A DNA stretch of 37,569 nucleotides from a virus, in the IMG/VR virus record IMGVR_UViG_3300027985_000067, positions 1 to 37,569 of that record; one strand, written 5' to 3'. Position 1 is the first letter of the stretch, and the number at the start of each line of letters is the position of its first letter. The notes under the pieces were generated by a model. The model did no database searches. It was not told the origin of the DNA and worked only from the letters and a program-made list of their open reading frames with translations. The translations under genes and the position numbers were made by a program. Below, in pieces: positions 1 through 8,184 of this stretch.

Positions 1-212
1 ATGTTAAACGTATACACGCTTCTCCACAATCTTTAGGTACAAAGCGTGTATACGAAATCATTGATTCTGTGTTGTCATCTCTCGAACGTAAACGTCTGAA
101 TAACTCTGCCGTAGTTACTCGTGCAGGAAGTGTCGATACAAGCGATATCGTAGATAAGAAAACTGGCGAAATTTCATTTGCGCTAGTAACCGTACCTTTC
201 GTAGTTACATAA
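1..212 (+). CDS. C-terminal part of probable tail terminator (tail completion) protein, 5' truncated by window
   Basis: An open frame enters from the left edge (first full codon at position 3) and stops at TAA 210-212, giving about 69 residues. The fragment ends in alternating hydrophobic residues (FALVTVPFVVT), like a final beta strand. I recognise no motif. The call rests on position: in long-tailed siphophages the gene just upstream of the tail tube usually encodes the tail terminator that caps the tube before head joining. The tail tube gene starts 21 nt downstream with its own ribosome site, so both are probably in one operon. A different neck or tail-completion protein is possible. Confidence 0.5.
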   Translation, partial: VKRIHASPQSLGTKRVYEIIDSVLSSLERKRLNNSAVVTRAGSVDTSDIVDKKTGEISFALVTVPFVVT

Positions 213-233
213 ACAATATTTAGAGGATACACA

Positions 234-1175
234 ATGAGTGAATCAAATCGCGTAGTGCTTCGGTATATTCCTGAAGTAGTTTACGACACAACTCCTACTA
301 ACGGCACATGGAATACTGTACGTTACACTTCTGAAACTCTTTCAGCAACTCCTACTACAACTACTAGCTCAGAAATTCGTACAGACCGTATGACTAGCGA
401 TATGCCTAAAGTTGGTATGACTGTTGGTGGAGATATTAGCTTTGAATTCTCGGCAGCGAGCTTTGATGATTTTATTGAATCAGCTATGTGCTCAACTTGG
501 GAAGCAGATACTCCTTCAGTAGGTAGTCGCCAGATTAAGATTGGTCTGGATGATTCTTCCTATTCTATCGAGAAAGAGTTTGGTGACATTGCTAAGTTTG
601 CTACCTTCTCTGGTATGCGCGTAGGTGCTATGTCACTGAGTATGGCGTATGGTGAAATTCTAACAGGCTCATTCACCTTCGCTGGGGCTGGTGCTGACAC
701 TCCCGCAAGTTCTCTTGTCGGAACAGGTTCAACAAATGATGCTCCTACAACTGAAGTGATGAATGCTTCATCTGATGTAGGCACTGTTAAGATTGACGGC
801 GTAACCACAGACATTTGTATCAACAGTCTTGAGATTACTCTTGACAATGCTCTGCGTGAGATTACCTGCATTGGTAAAGACTCACCTAAAGACCAGAAGA
901 AAGGTACCGCATCTGTAACCGGAACTATTGAAATGTATCTATCTGCTGATTCTTTTGCACTATATCAGAAGGCTCTTACTAATAGTTCAATCAGTCTTGA
1001 ATACACCGTATCAGATGGCACTAGCAGTTATACGTTTCTAATCCCCAATGCAAAACTGTCTGGGGACGCCCCGCAAAGTGGTGGTCTAGATCAAGACATC
1101 ATGTTCTCAGCAGAGTTCACAGCTCTGTATGACGAAACAGAAAATTCATCCCTAGTAATTACTGCTACACCATAA
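234..1175 (+). CDS. Major tail tube protein
   Basis: This 313-residue protein starts at ATG 234 behind an AGAGGA ribosome site. It is rich in Ser, Thr and Gly with alternating beta-strand-like segments and no membrane helix, as expected for the protein whose rings stack into the siphophage tail tube. The C-terminal third (about residues 180-310) reads as a second beta-rich part. Placement between a terminator-like gene and the frameshifted chaperone pair is the standard position for the tube gene. A hairpin after the stop may partly terminate transcription and favour high tube expression. The function is inferred from order and composition rather than from a catalytic motif. Confidence 0.75.
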   Translation: MSESNRVVLRYIPEVVYDTTPTNGTWNTVRYTSETLSATPTTTTSSEIRTDRMTSDMPKVGMTVGGDISFEFSAASFDDFIESAMCSTWEADTPSVGSRQIKIGLDDSSYSIEKEFGDIAKFATFSGMRVGAMSLSMAYGEILTGSFTFAGAGADTPASSLVGTGSTNDAPTTEVMNASSDVGTVKIDGVTTDICINSLEITLDNALREITCIGKDSPKDQKKGTASVTGTIEMYLSADSFALYQKALTNSSISLEYTVSDGTSSYTFLIPNAKLSGDAPQSGGLDQDIMFSAEFTALYDETENSSLVITATP

Positions 1176-1181
1176 AAAGTT

Positions 1182-1226
1182 TGACCGCCTTCAATTTTGT
1201 TCGTGGGTTGTCGGTGGTCATTTTAA
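1182..1226 (+). terminator. Possible weak intrinsic terminator after the tail tube gene
   Basis: TGACCGCC (1182-1189) can pair with GGTGGTCA (1213-1220), eight pairs with one G-T wobble, followed by TTTTAATCTT. The 23-nt loop is large, so termination would be partial at best. A read-through attenuator here would lower expression of the chaperones relative to the tube protein. Confidence 0.35.
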
Positions 1227-1261
1227 TCTTAACACGAACTACACGAACGGAGATTTAAAAT

Positions 1262-1666
1262 ATGTTTATTGCAAATGCTTTTGATGAAAACAAAAAAGTA
1301 AATGGGGAGTGGGTTGATTTCGGCGGTGCTCGATTCAAGATTGCATCTCAGCGTTCTGAGAAGTATATTGGTGCAATCAATCGTCTGATGAAGCCCTACT
1401 CAAAACAGATTAAGAACAACACACTCACCCCAGAACAGAATGAATCGCTGCTTTGTGCGGCAATGGCTGAGGGATTGCTCCTTGACTGGGAAGGTGTTGG
1501 TCGTATTGACGAGTCTACTGGTAAGGTGGTTGAACTAACTTACAGTGTGGATAATGCCAAGACCGTCCTCAAAGAGAACTATGAGCTACGTGAGTTTGTT
1601 GCAGAATACTCTGAACAGCTTGACAACTTTAAGCGTGAAGCCATCGAAGAGACTGTAAAAAAGTAA
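1262..1666 (+). CDS. Tail assembly chaperone, upstream product (gpG-like)
   Basis: This 134-residue soluble protein follows the tail tube gene and precedes the tape measure gene, the place of lambda gpG-type chaperones that load tape measure protein during tail assembly. Residues run from an N-terminal stretch with a FANAFDE-like start to an acidic, helical C terminus. The last codons before TAA are GTA AAA AAG, forming the slippery heptamer A AAA AAG at 1657-1663. A fraction of ribosomes should slip back one base there and continue into the next frame. A purine-rich GAAGAGA lies a few bases upstream and may act as a stimulatory Shine-Dalgarno-like element. Confidence 0.8.
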   Translation: MFIANAFDENKKVNGEWVDFGGARFKIASQRSEKYIGAINRLMKPYSKQIKNNTLTPEQNESLLCAAMAEGLLLDWEGVGRIDESTGKVVELTYSVDNAKTVLKENYELREFVAEYSEQLDNFKREAIEETVKK

Positions 1667-2016
1667 CGGATGTTCTGAAATGGAATCTTAAATGGGGGTC
1701 TTCTTTAGGATTATTAGAAGCAAAATATGAGAAGACTGGTGAGATGCCACAAGCCCTCGCTGAGAAGCCAGACCTAGATCTAGTATCATCTTGGTATATT
1801 GAGACATTCTTCCTGCTTAGCAATTCTAGGCGGATTGTTCAAGAGTCAGTAGGTAGTATCCCACTCTCTGAAATAACCAACTATGCTTTAACAATCGGTA
1901 CGATAGAAGATGATCTGCATACCTTCTGTTATATAATCTGCGAGTTGGATAATGTGTATTTAGATCACATACATTCAAAGCAGAAAAGTAAAACCAGAGG
2001 GGCTTCTCGTAAATGA
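1663..2016 (+). CDS. Tail assembly chaperone, -1 frameshift extension (T part of gpGT-like fusion)
   Basis: This frame is open from the slippery site at 1657-1663 to TGA 2014-2016 and adds 117 residues to the 134 of the upstream protein, giving a predicted fusion of about 251 residues. An internal ATG at 1744 has no convincing ribosome site, so translation is best explained by -1 frameshifting. In lambda-like phages the G part binds tape measure protein and the T part recruits tail tube protein. Here the extension is hydrophilic and ends in a basic tail. The layout (tube, G, GT overlap, tape measure) matches the family exactly, but the frameshift itself is inferred from the sequence. Confidence 0.78.
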   Translation, partial: VTDVLKWNLKWGSSLGLLEAKYEKTGEMPQALAEKPDLDLVSSWYIETFFLLSNSRRIVQESVGSIPLSEITNYALTIGTIEDDLHTFCYIICELDNVYLDHIHSKQKSKTRGASRK

Positions 2017-2036
2017 GATGTCCCTCTTTTTTATTT
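1996..2036 (+). terminator. Intrinsic terminator or attenuator before the tape measure gene
   Basis: AGAGGG (1996-2001) pairs with CCCTCT (2022-2027). An inner TCTC (2005-2008) pairs with GAGA (2015-2018), and a run TTTTTATTT follows. The hairpin spans the end of the chaperone extension, and its T run lies just before the tape measure ribosome site. Since the tape measure gene must be transcribed, this is likely a partial terminator that reduces expression of downstream, low-copy tail-tip proteins. Confidence 0.5.
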
Positions 2037-2050
2037 AGGGACTACCTCAC

Positions 2051-5000
2051 ATGAGTGAAAAAAGATTATCGTTTATAATTGATACAGCTAAAGCTAAGAC
2101 TGGTGCAGAGAAGATCAAGCAATCTCTTAAAAGTATCCAATCGGTAGCAGATAAATTGCAGAGAACTCTCACCAGTCTTGATATTGTGGGAATGTCTGGC
2201 GGTTCGGGTGGAAGTACAAGAGGTGTTGATGCCACAGCACGGGCTATGAAAAATGCCGCCAACTCTGCTGAGTTTTGGGAACAGCGTCTAAAGGATTTAG
2301 ATAGCGCACAATATAAGCACTTGGTTCAAACGAGGGAAACAGCTCGGCAGGTAGAAGCCTATCAGAAATCATTAGTACAGGCACTCACACCTGCACAGAA
2401 GCTTTCTAAAGCTGAGAATGAACTGAGCAAACAATATCAGTCTAGTAAAGTTCAAGCCGCACTTTATGAGAAGGGTTTAGCTCAGAAGAATGTAAAACAA
2501 CGTGAATCTGTTTCTCTACAAAAACAACTGGCACAATCTCAAGCACGTCTTGCCCAAACCTACACCAAAGAATATGCTGACCTGATTCGTAACAACGCTG
2601 CCATTCAGAAACGTAGACGTGAAATCCTTGGTCTAGATGACGCTCAGAAGAAAATTAGTCTAAGTGCGGATAGGCTACGCAGTGCTGTATTAGCAATAGG
2701 TGGTGCATTTGGTGCATATTCCTTTGGGTACATTGCTGCCGAAGCTGTACGGATTGCAGATGCTTACACGGGTGTTCAGAACAGGCTTGCTGTTGTAACG
2801 GGCGGTACAGTTGATTTGACACAAGCCACAAGGGAACTCCTGAATGTGTCTATTGAGTCACGTACTGCACTAGACACCACAATGGATGTGTATGCGAAGA
2901 TGATTCGTGTTACAAAGGATATGTCTTTCCAGAACAAGGATCTGTTACGTATCACTGAATCCGTATCTAAAGCTGTTGCTATGTCCGGTGCATCTGCCCA
3001 AGGTGCTGAAGGTGCGTTACTACAGTTCTCACAAGCATTGTCTGGTGACTTCCAAGCATCAGCACAAGAACTTAACTCTATTATTGAACAGACACCAGCC
3101 GTTGCCCAGTTGATGGCAGATGCTTTGAACAAGGTTGATCCAAGTATCAACGCTACATTGGGCAACTTGAAGCGTTTAGCGACAGAAGGACGATTTAGTA
3201 CAGAGATGCTTCTCGAAGGTATCTTGTTGATGTCTGATGGTATTGATGAGCAGTTCGGACGAGCTACACGCACTGTCAGTCAGAGCCTACAAGCACTACG
3301 CGACTCAGTAATGGTTACATTTGGTGAGATAGACAGGGCGTTTGGTGGTAGTGGTAGTCTTGCAGAGGGTATCACAGATGTGGCAGAGTCGCTTGGAGGA
3401 TTTAAAGAGGAGATTGCCGGTGCGGGTGCGGCTGTTGCAGCATTCATTGGTGTCGTCGGTGCATTCGGCTTGGCCGCACTTACCGTGTCACTCGGCACTG
3501 TTGGTGCAGCAATGATTGCGCTGGGTGCAGTTGTTGCAACATTCACTTATGGATTGACAAAACAGGAGGTTAAGCAACGGCTCCTTATTGAGAGAACACG
3601 CCAACTTCAAGCAGAGCAGCGTAATCTAAAGATGTCATATGAAGCACTGCTCCCAGAGATGCGTGCTTTTAATACTGAACAAGCTGAAGCTAAATACGAG
3701 GAAATATCTAGCAAAATTTCTCCTTTAAGGGCAAAGCTTCACAATCTTGGGTTAGAACATGATCGTCTGTTGAAATTGCAAACTATGTACGAAGGGGAGA
3801 TCATACCTTCTGGTGGGCTAAAACGCACCCAAGCGAAATTGAAGCAAGTGTCTGCACAAATGCAAGCATTGAAGGGTATTATTTTACAGCACACAGAAGC
3901 AAGGAATTTCCTACGAGACACGATCATATACAACATTGACCTAGAAGGTAAATATGAGTCCAGTCTAAAGAGCGTTAATCTAAAGACAGGTGAATTGATT
4001 TCGACACTCTATAAGGAGCAAGAGGCTAGAAAGCTCACCAATGCCCAGCTAGTGCAACAGAGATTCTTAATGGATGCCTACGCTTTAGCTGCTAAGGAAG
4101 GGATAAATCTAGGGGAGGAGCAGTATATACAACTTATCGAGCAAGCTAAGTTACTTGGACAGTGGGTTACTAAGTTGGATGCTACATCATCATCAACCCG
4201 CGACTGGAAATCCGACCTAGACTCTCTGCGCAAATCTCTTGATCCTACTTACGCTGCATTGCGCGATAAACAAGATGCAATGGAGATTATTAATAAGGAA
4301 GTGTCTAAGAGTGACCCTCTCTATAGAAAACTTGCGGATGCGATTGAACAACGATATACGAAAGCTGTACAGGATGCAACAAGTGCCAGTAAGGAATTTG
4401 CCACTCCGATGCAGACCATTCGCAACGAATTACTTGGAACACAATCTGCTTATGATACATATAACCAGATGGTTACCAAGATTATCAATGCACAAGGTGA
4501 TCAGGTAGAGAAGACTAGGTTGGTTCAACTTGCTTATGCTAACTTACAAGACACCCTATCAAACCAAATGGGTATTGCAGAGCCGCCGGAAGTGAGCGGC
4601 ATGATTCAAAAAGACCCGATTGAGGGGGAGCGGAATACCCTAGACAATTGGTATAAGGAGCAAGTGAAGCAAGACGAACTCCGTCTTGAATTACACGAGG
4701 GTTATTTGTCTAGGAAGTCCGAACTGGACGCAATGTATATGGAGAGGACCAATGCACTCAACAATGCGATGGTCGGTAGCCAGTTATCGACCTACTCGAC
4801 CCTGTATGGGGAAATGGGTGCCCTTGTTGGGGCTTTTGCTGGCGAACAATCGCTTGCCTATAAGGCACTGTTTGCCATGCAAAAAGGGTATGCTGTAGCA
4901 AGTGTTATTATGAGTAATGCGGAGGCGTTGTCTAAGGCGTGGGCGTCTGCACCTTTCCCGTTCAACCTACCAGCAGTTGCGATCACAGCAGCCAAGACGG

Positions 5001-5323
5001 GTGTATTAACATCAATCGTTCAGAACGTAGCCATGCCGATGGCAATGGCACACGATGGTATCGACTCCATTCCACAAACCGGAACATGGTTGCTTGAGAA
5101 GGGTGAGCGTGTTACCACAGCCAACACTTCAGCAAAACTAGACCGGACACTTTCTCGAATCGAAGCGGGTATGGGCGGAGAAGGTGTGCAAACCACATCT
5201 GGTAAAGTCTCTGTCAACCAGACAATAAATGTAACAGGAAATGTTGATAATAGAACTGCTAATCAGATTGCTTCAGCAACTGCACGTAAGCAGAGATTAT
5301 CCGAAGCGAGGTTTGGACGATAA
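2051..5323 (+). CDS. Tape measure protein
   Basis: This 1090-residue protein fixes tail length and is later ejected, helping DNA cross the cell envelope. The N-terminal 210 residues are heptad-rich coiled coil. Residues about 205-400 look like the conserved tape-measure N-terminal domain, including the segment QALSGDFQASAQELNSI. A Gly/Ala-rich hydrophobic stretch lies at about 456-502 and a second hydrophobic part at about 938-998. The C terminus is basic. At roughly 0.15 nm per residue the tail would be near 160 nm, a length typical of siphophages. The start at ATG 2051 has AGGGA upstream. The stop overlaps the next start (TAATG). Confidence 0.93.
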   Translation: MSEKRLSFIIDTAKAKTGAEKIKQSLKSIQSVADKLQRTLTSLDIVGMSGGSGGSTRGVDATARAMKNAANSAEFWEQRLKDLDSAQYKHLVQTRETARQVEAYQKSLVQALTPAQKLSKAENELSKQYQSSKVQAALYEKGLAQKNVKQRESVSLQKQLAQSQARLAQTYTKEYADLIRNNAAIQKRRREILGLDDAQKKISLSADRLRSAVLAIGGAFGAYSFGYIAAEAVRIADAYTGVQNRLAVVTGGTVDLTQATRELLNVSIESRTALDTTMDVYAKMIRVTKDMSFQNKDLLRITESVSKAVAMSGASAQGAEGALLQFSQALSGDFQASAQELNSIIEQTPAVAQLMADALNKVDPSINATLGNLKRLATEGRFSTEMLLEGILLMSDGIDEQFGRATRTVSQSLQALRDSVMVTFGEIDRAFGGSGSLAEGITDVAESLGGFKEEIAGAGAAVAAFIGVVGAFGLAALTVSLGTVGAAMIALGAVVATFTYGLTKQEVKQRLLIERTRQLQAEQRNLKMSYEALLPEMRAFNTEQAEAKYEEISSKISPLRAKLHNLGLEHDRLLKLQTMYEGEIIPSGGLKRTQAKLKQVSAQMQALKGIILQHTEARNFLRDTIIYNIDLEGKYESSLKSVNLKTGELISTLYKEQEARKLTNAQLVQQRFLMDAYALAAKEGINLGEEQYIQLIEQAKLLGQWVTKLDATSSSTRDWKSDLDSLRKSLDPTYAALRDKQDAMEIINKEVSKSDPLYRKLADAIEQRYTKAVQDATSASKEFATPMQTIRNELLGTQSAYDTYNQMVTKIINAQGDQVEKTRLVQLAYANLQDTLSNQMGIAEPPEVSGMIQKDPIEGERNTLDNWYKEQVKQDELRLELHEGYLSRKSELDAMYMERTNALNNAMVGSQLSTYSTLYGEMGALVGAFAGEQSLAYKALFAMQKGYAVASVIMSNAEALSKAWASAPFPFNLPAVAITAAKTGVLTSIVQNVAMPMAMAHDGIDSIPQTGTWLLEKGERVTTANTSAKLDRTLSRIEAGMGGEGVQTTSGKVSVNQTINVTGNVDNRTANQIASATARKQRLSEARFGR

Positions 5324-5916
5324 TGTTTATTGAAGAACGAATACTGGACAAAGTGAGTTATGGCTCTCAATTCGGACGAGAGTTTAATACAAGGATTGTT
5401 ACATTAAAATCTGGGCGGGAACGTCGTAATGCAGATTGGGCAGCGCCCCTTGGTCAGTATTCTGTTCTTTATGAACTACTCGAACCAGAAGATCATAAAG
5501 TAGTAATCGATGCTCATATGTCGTGTATGGGCGCTGCTGTTGGGTTTCGATTCAAAGACTGGTCTGACTATGAAGCTACAGATGAATTTATTGGTGTAGG
5601 TACTGGATCTGAACAAGAGTTACAACTAACCAAGAAGTATCTGTTTGGACCTCTTGAACATATTCGTACCATCACTAAACCTGTAGACGGGTATATCACA
5701 GTCTATGAGAATGGAGTCTCAATTCCTTACATACTTGATCCTGAGACAGGCATCGTAACATTTACTGCCACAAATGGTTCTAGTATCACTTGGTCAGGAG
5801 AGTTTGACGTACCTGTTAGATTCTCTTCTGACAGACTTGACGTAGAACCTATCTACAGTACATCTGGTGGGTTTCTATTATCTGCTGATGTTGATTTGGT
5901 GGAGATACGTATATGA
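5323..5916 (+). CDS. DUF2460-family distal tail protein (gene transfer agent gp12-like)
   Basis: This 197-residue protein opens with FIEERILDKVSYGSQ followed by a basic patch (GRERRNADW), a hallmark arrangement of the DUF2460/TIGR02217 family. The family is known from the Rhodobacter gene transfer agent and related phages, where it forms the distal tail ring joining tube and hub. It is the first of four genes in gp12-gp15-like order. Translation is coupled: the start overlaps the tape measure stop, and its own stop overlaps the next start (ATGA at 5913). Confidence 0.8.
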   Translation: MFIEERILDKVSYGSQFGREFNTRIVTLKSGRERRNADWAAPLGQYSVLYELLEPEDHKVVIDAHMSCMGAAVGFRFKDWSDYEATDEFIGVGTGSEQELQLTKKYLFGPLEHIRTITKPVDGYITVYENGVSIPYILDPETGIVTFTATNGSSITWSGEFDVPVRFSSDRLDVEPIYSTSGGFLLSADVDLVEIRI

Positions 5917-6776
5917 GGTATGTTCCACCAGCTCTTCAAGCACACCTTGACGGAGACGTTACAACAACTTGTCGGTTACTACGTATTGATTTACAGGATG
6001 GTCGTACTTTAGGTATGGCATCTTTAGACAAGGATGTATTCTATAATGGGGTGTTATACCGATCTGTGACAGGTATAGACAACAGTGTTATAGCAACTGA
6101 TGCTGGACTCTCTGTAGATAATGCTGAATCGTTCAGCCTTGTTGCTGACGATGAGATCGAAGGAATTACTGTCCGATCCGCTGTTGCTGGGGATTTAGAT
6201 GATGCTACATGGTCACTATATCTTGTCAACTATCGTGACTTAACAATGGGACATGTACTTCTCGACTCGGGAGATACTGGACGAGTTACTGTCGAGAATG
6301 AAATGTCAGTAACTGTTGAGCTAGTAAGTTTTGCCATGAGACTTCGGCAAACAATAGGGACTCTTGATAGCCGTACTTGCCGAGCTACCTTTGGCAATCC
6401 TCTGGAAGGGCAATATGGTTGCGGGTATGATGCGGAGTCTCTTTGGATAAATGCTACTGTTACCATTGTTGATGCGGAAGAACCTAATCGATTCTTTGAT
6501 TCGACTGCTACCGGAATTACTCCAATACCTGTTCCCGGACGTATTCAATGGATCACTGGTAACAACTCTACGCGGAATCGTCTGTACCAGATTGAGACTT
6601 ATACTGACGGTACAATAGCACTTCTTGAGGATACTCCTTATCCGATTGAAGTAGGAGATGAATTTCGAATCAGACAAGATTGTGACAAAGTTCATACAAC
6701 ATGTAAGAGTCGCTATAACAATCTTTTGAACTTTAAAGGTGAGCCGTATATTCCGGTAGGGGATGGTGTTGAATGA
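5913..6776 (+). CDS. DUF2163 / BR0599-like tail hub protein (gene transfer agent gp13-like)
   Basis: This 287-residue protein has an N-terminal DUF2163-like region (residues about 1-150) and a C-terminal BR0599-like region. It should form the hub below the distal ring. Four cysteines at residues 156, 170, 257 and 264 sit in the pattern expected for an iron-sulfur cluster, as known for lambda gpL and hub proteins of this kind. It overlaps both neighbours by 4 nt (ATGA junctions), so it is translated with them. The family assignment is confident; the metal cluster is inferred from cysteine placement. Confidence 0.82.
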   Translation: MRYVPPALQAHLDGDVTTTCRLLRIDLQDGRTLGMASLDKDVFYNGVLYRSVTGIDNSVIATDAGLSVDNAESFSLVADDEIEGITVRSAVAGDLDDATWSLYLVNYRDLTMGHVLLDSGDTGRVTVENEMSVTVELVSFAMRLRQTIGTLDSRTCRATFGNPLEGQYGCGYDAESLWINATVTIVDAEEPNRFFDSTATGITPIPVPGRIQWITGNNSTRNRLYQIETYTDGTIALLEDTPYPIEVGDEFRIRQDCDKVHTTCKSRYNNLLNFKGEPYIPVGDGVE

Positions 6777-7189
6777 CAGAAAAACAACAGAAAATCCTAG
6801 AGAAAGCTCGCTCAATGATAGGCGCTAAATGGCGTCATCGTGGAAGAAAAGAATGGGCTGTAGATTGTATCGGAATCATGGTATTATCTATGCAACACGC
6901 CGGAATAGAAATGCGTGACAGAACAAACTATGGACGAGAGCCGTGGAATGACGGTCTGCAAAAAGAAATGGAAGATCATTTCGGAGAAGCCATCTCCGGA
7001 GAATGGTTGCCGGGTGATGTAGTTATTATGCAATGGCCCAATATGCCAGCACCAAGTCATGTAGCAATTCTTGGAGACTACGTTCATGGCGGACTTTCTT
7101 TAATTCACGCGCATAGTACGTGGAATGTAGCAGAACATCGCCTTGATGATAAATGGAGGAAACTTATTGTCGGGGTATATAGACCATGA
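6773..7189 (+). CDS. NlpC/P60 family cysteine peptidase of the tail tip (gp14-like)
   Basis: This 138-residue protein has the NlpC/P60 catalytic pattern: Cys32 in VDCIG, His96 in SHVAI, and His112/His114 in LIHAHS. These enzymes cut peptide bridges in the host cell wall. As part of the tail tip this one probably opens the peptidoglycan during DNA entry. It lies between the gp13-like and gp15-like genes, overlapping both by 4 nt, which argues for a virion role rather than a lysis endolysin. All expected catalytic residues appear present. Confidence 0.85.
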   Translation: MTEKQQKILEKARSMIGAKWRHRGRKEWAVDCIGIMVLSMQHAGIEMRDRTNYGREPWNDGLQKEMEDHFGEAISGEWLPGDVVIMQWPNMPAPSHVAILGDYVHGGLSLIHAHSTWNVAEHRLDDKWRKLIVGVYRP

Positions 7190-8184
7190 TTTTAGGATTC
7201 CTATTTGGTGGCGGAAAACAAACTACCCGAACCTACTCAAGACTTGGTGAACTATCCAATCAGACTGCTAAAGAAGCATCCCCTCGCCCTATTATATGGG
7301 GGCGTGTAAGACCTATCGCAGGGAATGTCATTCATACATCTCCAGCTATTAAACGCATGGTAGAAGTTGGTAGAACAACTGTTGGTGGTAAAGGTGGTGG
7401 AGGAGGTTCTACTACAATTCAATACGAAGAACGTGTCTACCGAAGTTATGCTATCCGTATTTGTGAAGGACCAATCTCAGATATTGTACGGGTATGGCGC
7501 AATGAAGAACTTGTGTATGATGCTCGGGGTAACGAATGGGGCGATGATAATAACGAAGCATTTACTGAGATAGCTACATTCTATCTCGGAGGATGGGACC
7601 AATTACCAGACCCAACATTAGAGTCTGTATGGGGTGTTGGGGAAGTACCTGCATACAGAGGTACTTGCTATATGGTTGTTACAGAAGATGACCTCACATC
7701 TTTTGGTGGACTTGTTCCAGAATATCGTTTTGAAGTACAACGTAACACAAATCGTGACTACTTAACATCCAAAGAGTATATCCCAGAAGAAGTTACTAGC
7801 CAACCTTATGCTATATACAGTCTTGAAGAGATATCCGCTGGTGGTGGTTCTGTCGACAAAGGCTTTACAATAGGTGATCGTATAGAATCCTTTGAGACAA
7901 AAGGTGGTTCTGTAGATGCTGGTGTATTAGATCAGAAAGGCAGCTACTCAATGAGTAACGAATCCTTTGAGACAAAAGGTGGTTCTGTAGAAGCTGGCGT
8001 ATTAAATCAGACAGTAATATACAGTTCATATTCTATAGGTAACGAATCCTTTGAGACAAAAGGTGGCGATGTTGTTTCAGGGAATCTTGACAAAGTAGTC
8101 GGTTATATAACTTATTCAATAGATCCAGAATCATTTGAGACAAAAGGTGGTTCTGTAGATGCAGGAGTATTAGATAGTGCCTAA
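7186..8184 (+). CDS. Tail hub protein, N-terminal part of a gene transfer agent gp15-like protein, with C-terminal repeats
   Basis: This 332-residue protein matches only the start of the gp15-like hub ('megatron') family: a Gly-rich N terminus (FGGGKQTTRTYSR), the PIIWGRVRPIAGNVI segment, a flexible GGKGGGGG stretch and CEGPISDIVRVW. After about residue 225 it changes into four tandem units beginning ESFETKGG (residues 234, 259, 287 and 315) and stops. The TIM-barrel and tail-3 portions expected in one chain are absent. A tail-3-like region reappears in the protein starting at 9671, so the hub seems split. It may make the upper hub, with the repeats forming a beta-rich surface extension. Confidence 0.7.
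   Translation: MILGFLFGGGKQTTRTYSRLGELSNQTAKEASPRPIIWGRVRPIAGNVIHTSPAIKRMVEVGRTTVGGKGGGGGSTTIQYEERVYRSYAIRICEGPISDIVRVWRNEELVYDARGNEWGDDNNEAFTEIATFYLGGWDQLPDPTLESVWGVGEVPAYRGTCYMVVTEDDLTSFGGLVPEYRFEVQRNTNRDYLTSKEYIPEEVTSQPYAIYSLEEISAGGGSVDKGFTIGDRIESFETKGGSVDAGVLDQKGSYSMSNESFETKGGSVEAGVLNQTVIYSSYSIGNESFETKGGDVVSGNLDKVVGYITYSIDPESFETKGGSVDAGVLDSA
7885..8178 (+). repeat. Four in-frame DNA repeats encoding ESFETKGG units
   Basis: Copies begin at 7885, 7960, 8044 and 8128, spaced 75, 84 and 84 nt apart, all multiples of three. The shared core CTTTGAGACAAAAGGTGG is identical in the first three copies, and the fourth has a single change at its start. Each encodes ESFETKGG followed in three copies by SV(D/E)AGVL. 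Nucleotide identity this high suggests recent duplication or continuing recombination between units. Confidence 0.9.

Noticed and set aside
1744-2016. Independent 90-residue gene from ATG 1744
   Set aside because: No good ribosome site; the frame is open back to the slippery heptamer, so it is better explained as the frameshift extension of the chaperone.
2776-3273. A 165-codon open frame on the - strand
   Set aside because: Antisense to the tape-measure domain; composition (Ser/Ala-rich) reflects the complementary coding strand.
6321-6815. A 164-codon open frame on the - strand
   Set aside because: It overlaps the hub gene with its coherent cysteine pattern and sits on the wrong strand for the region.
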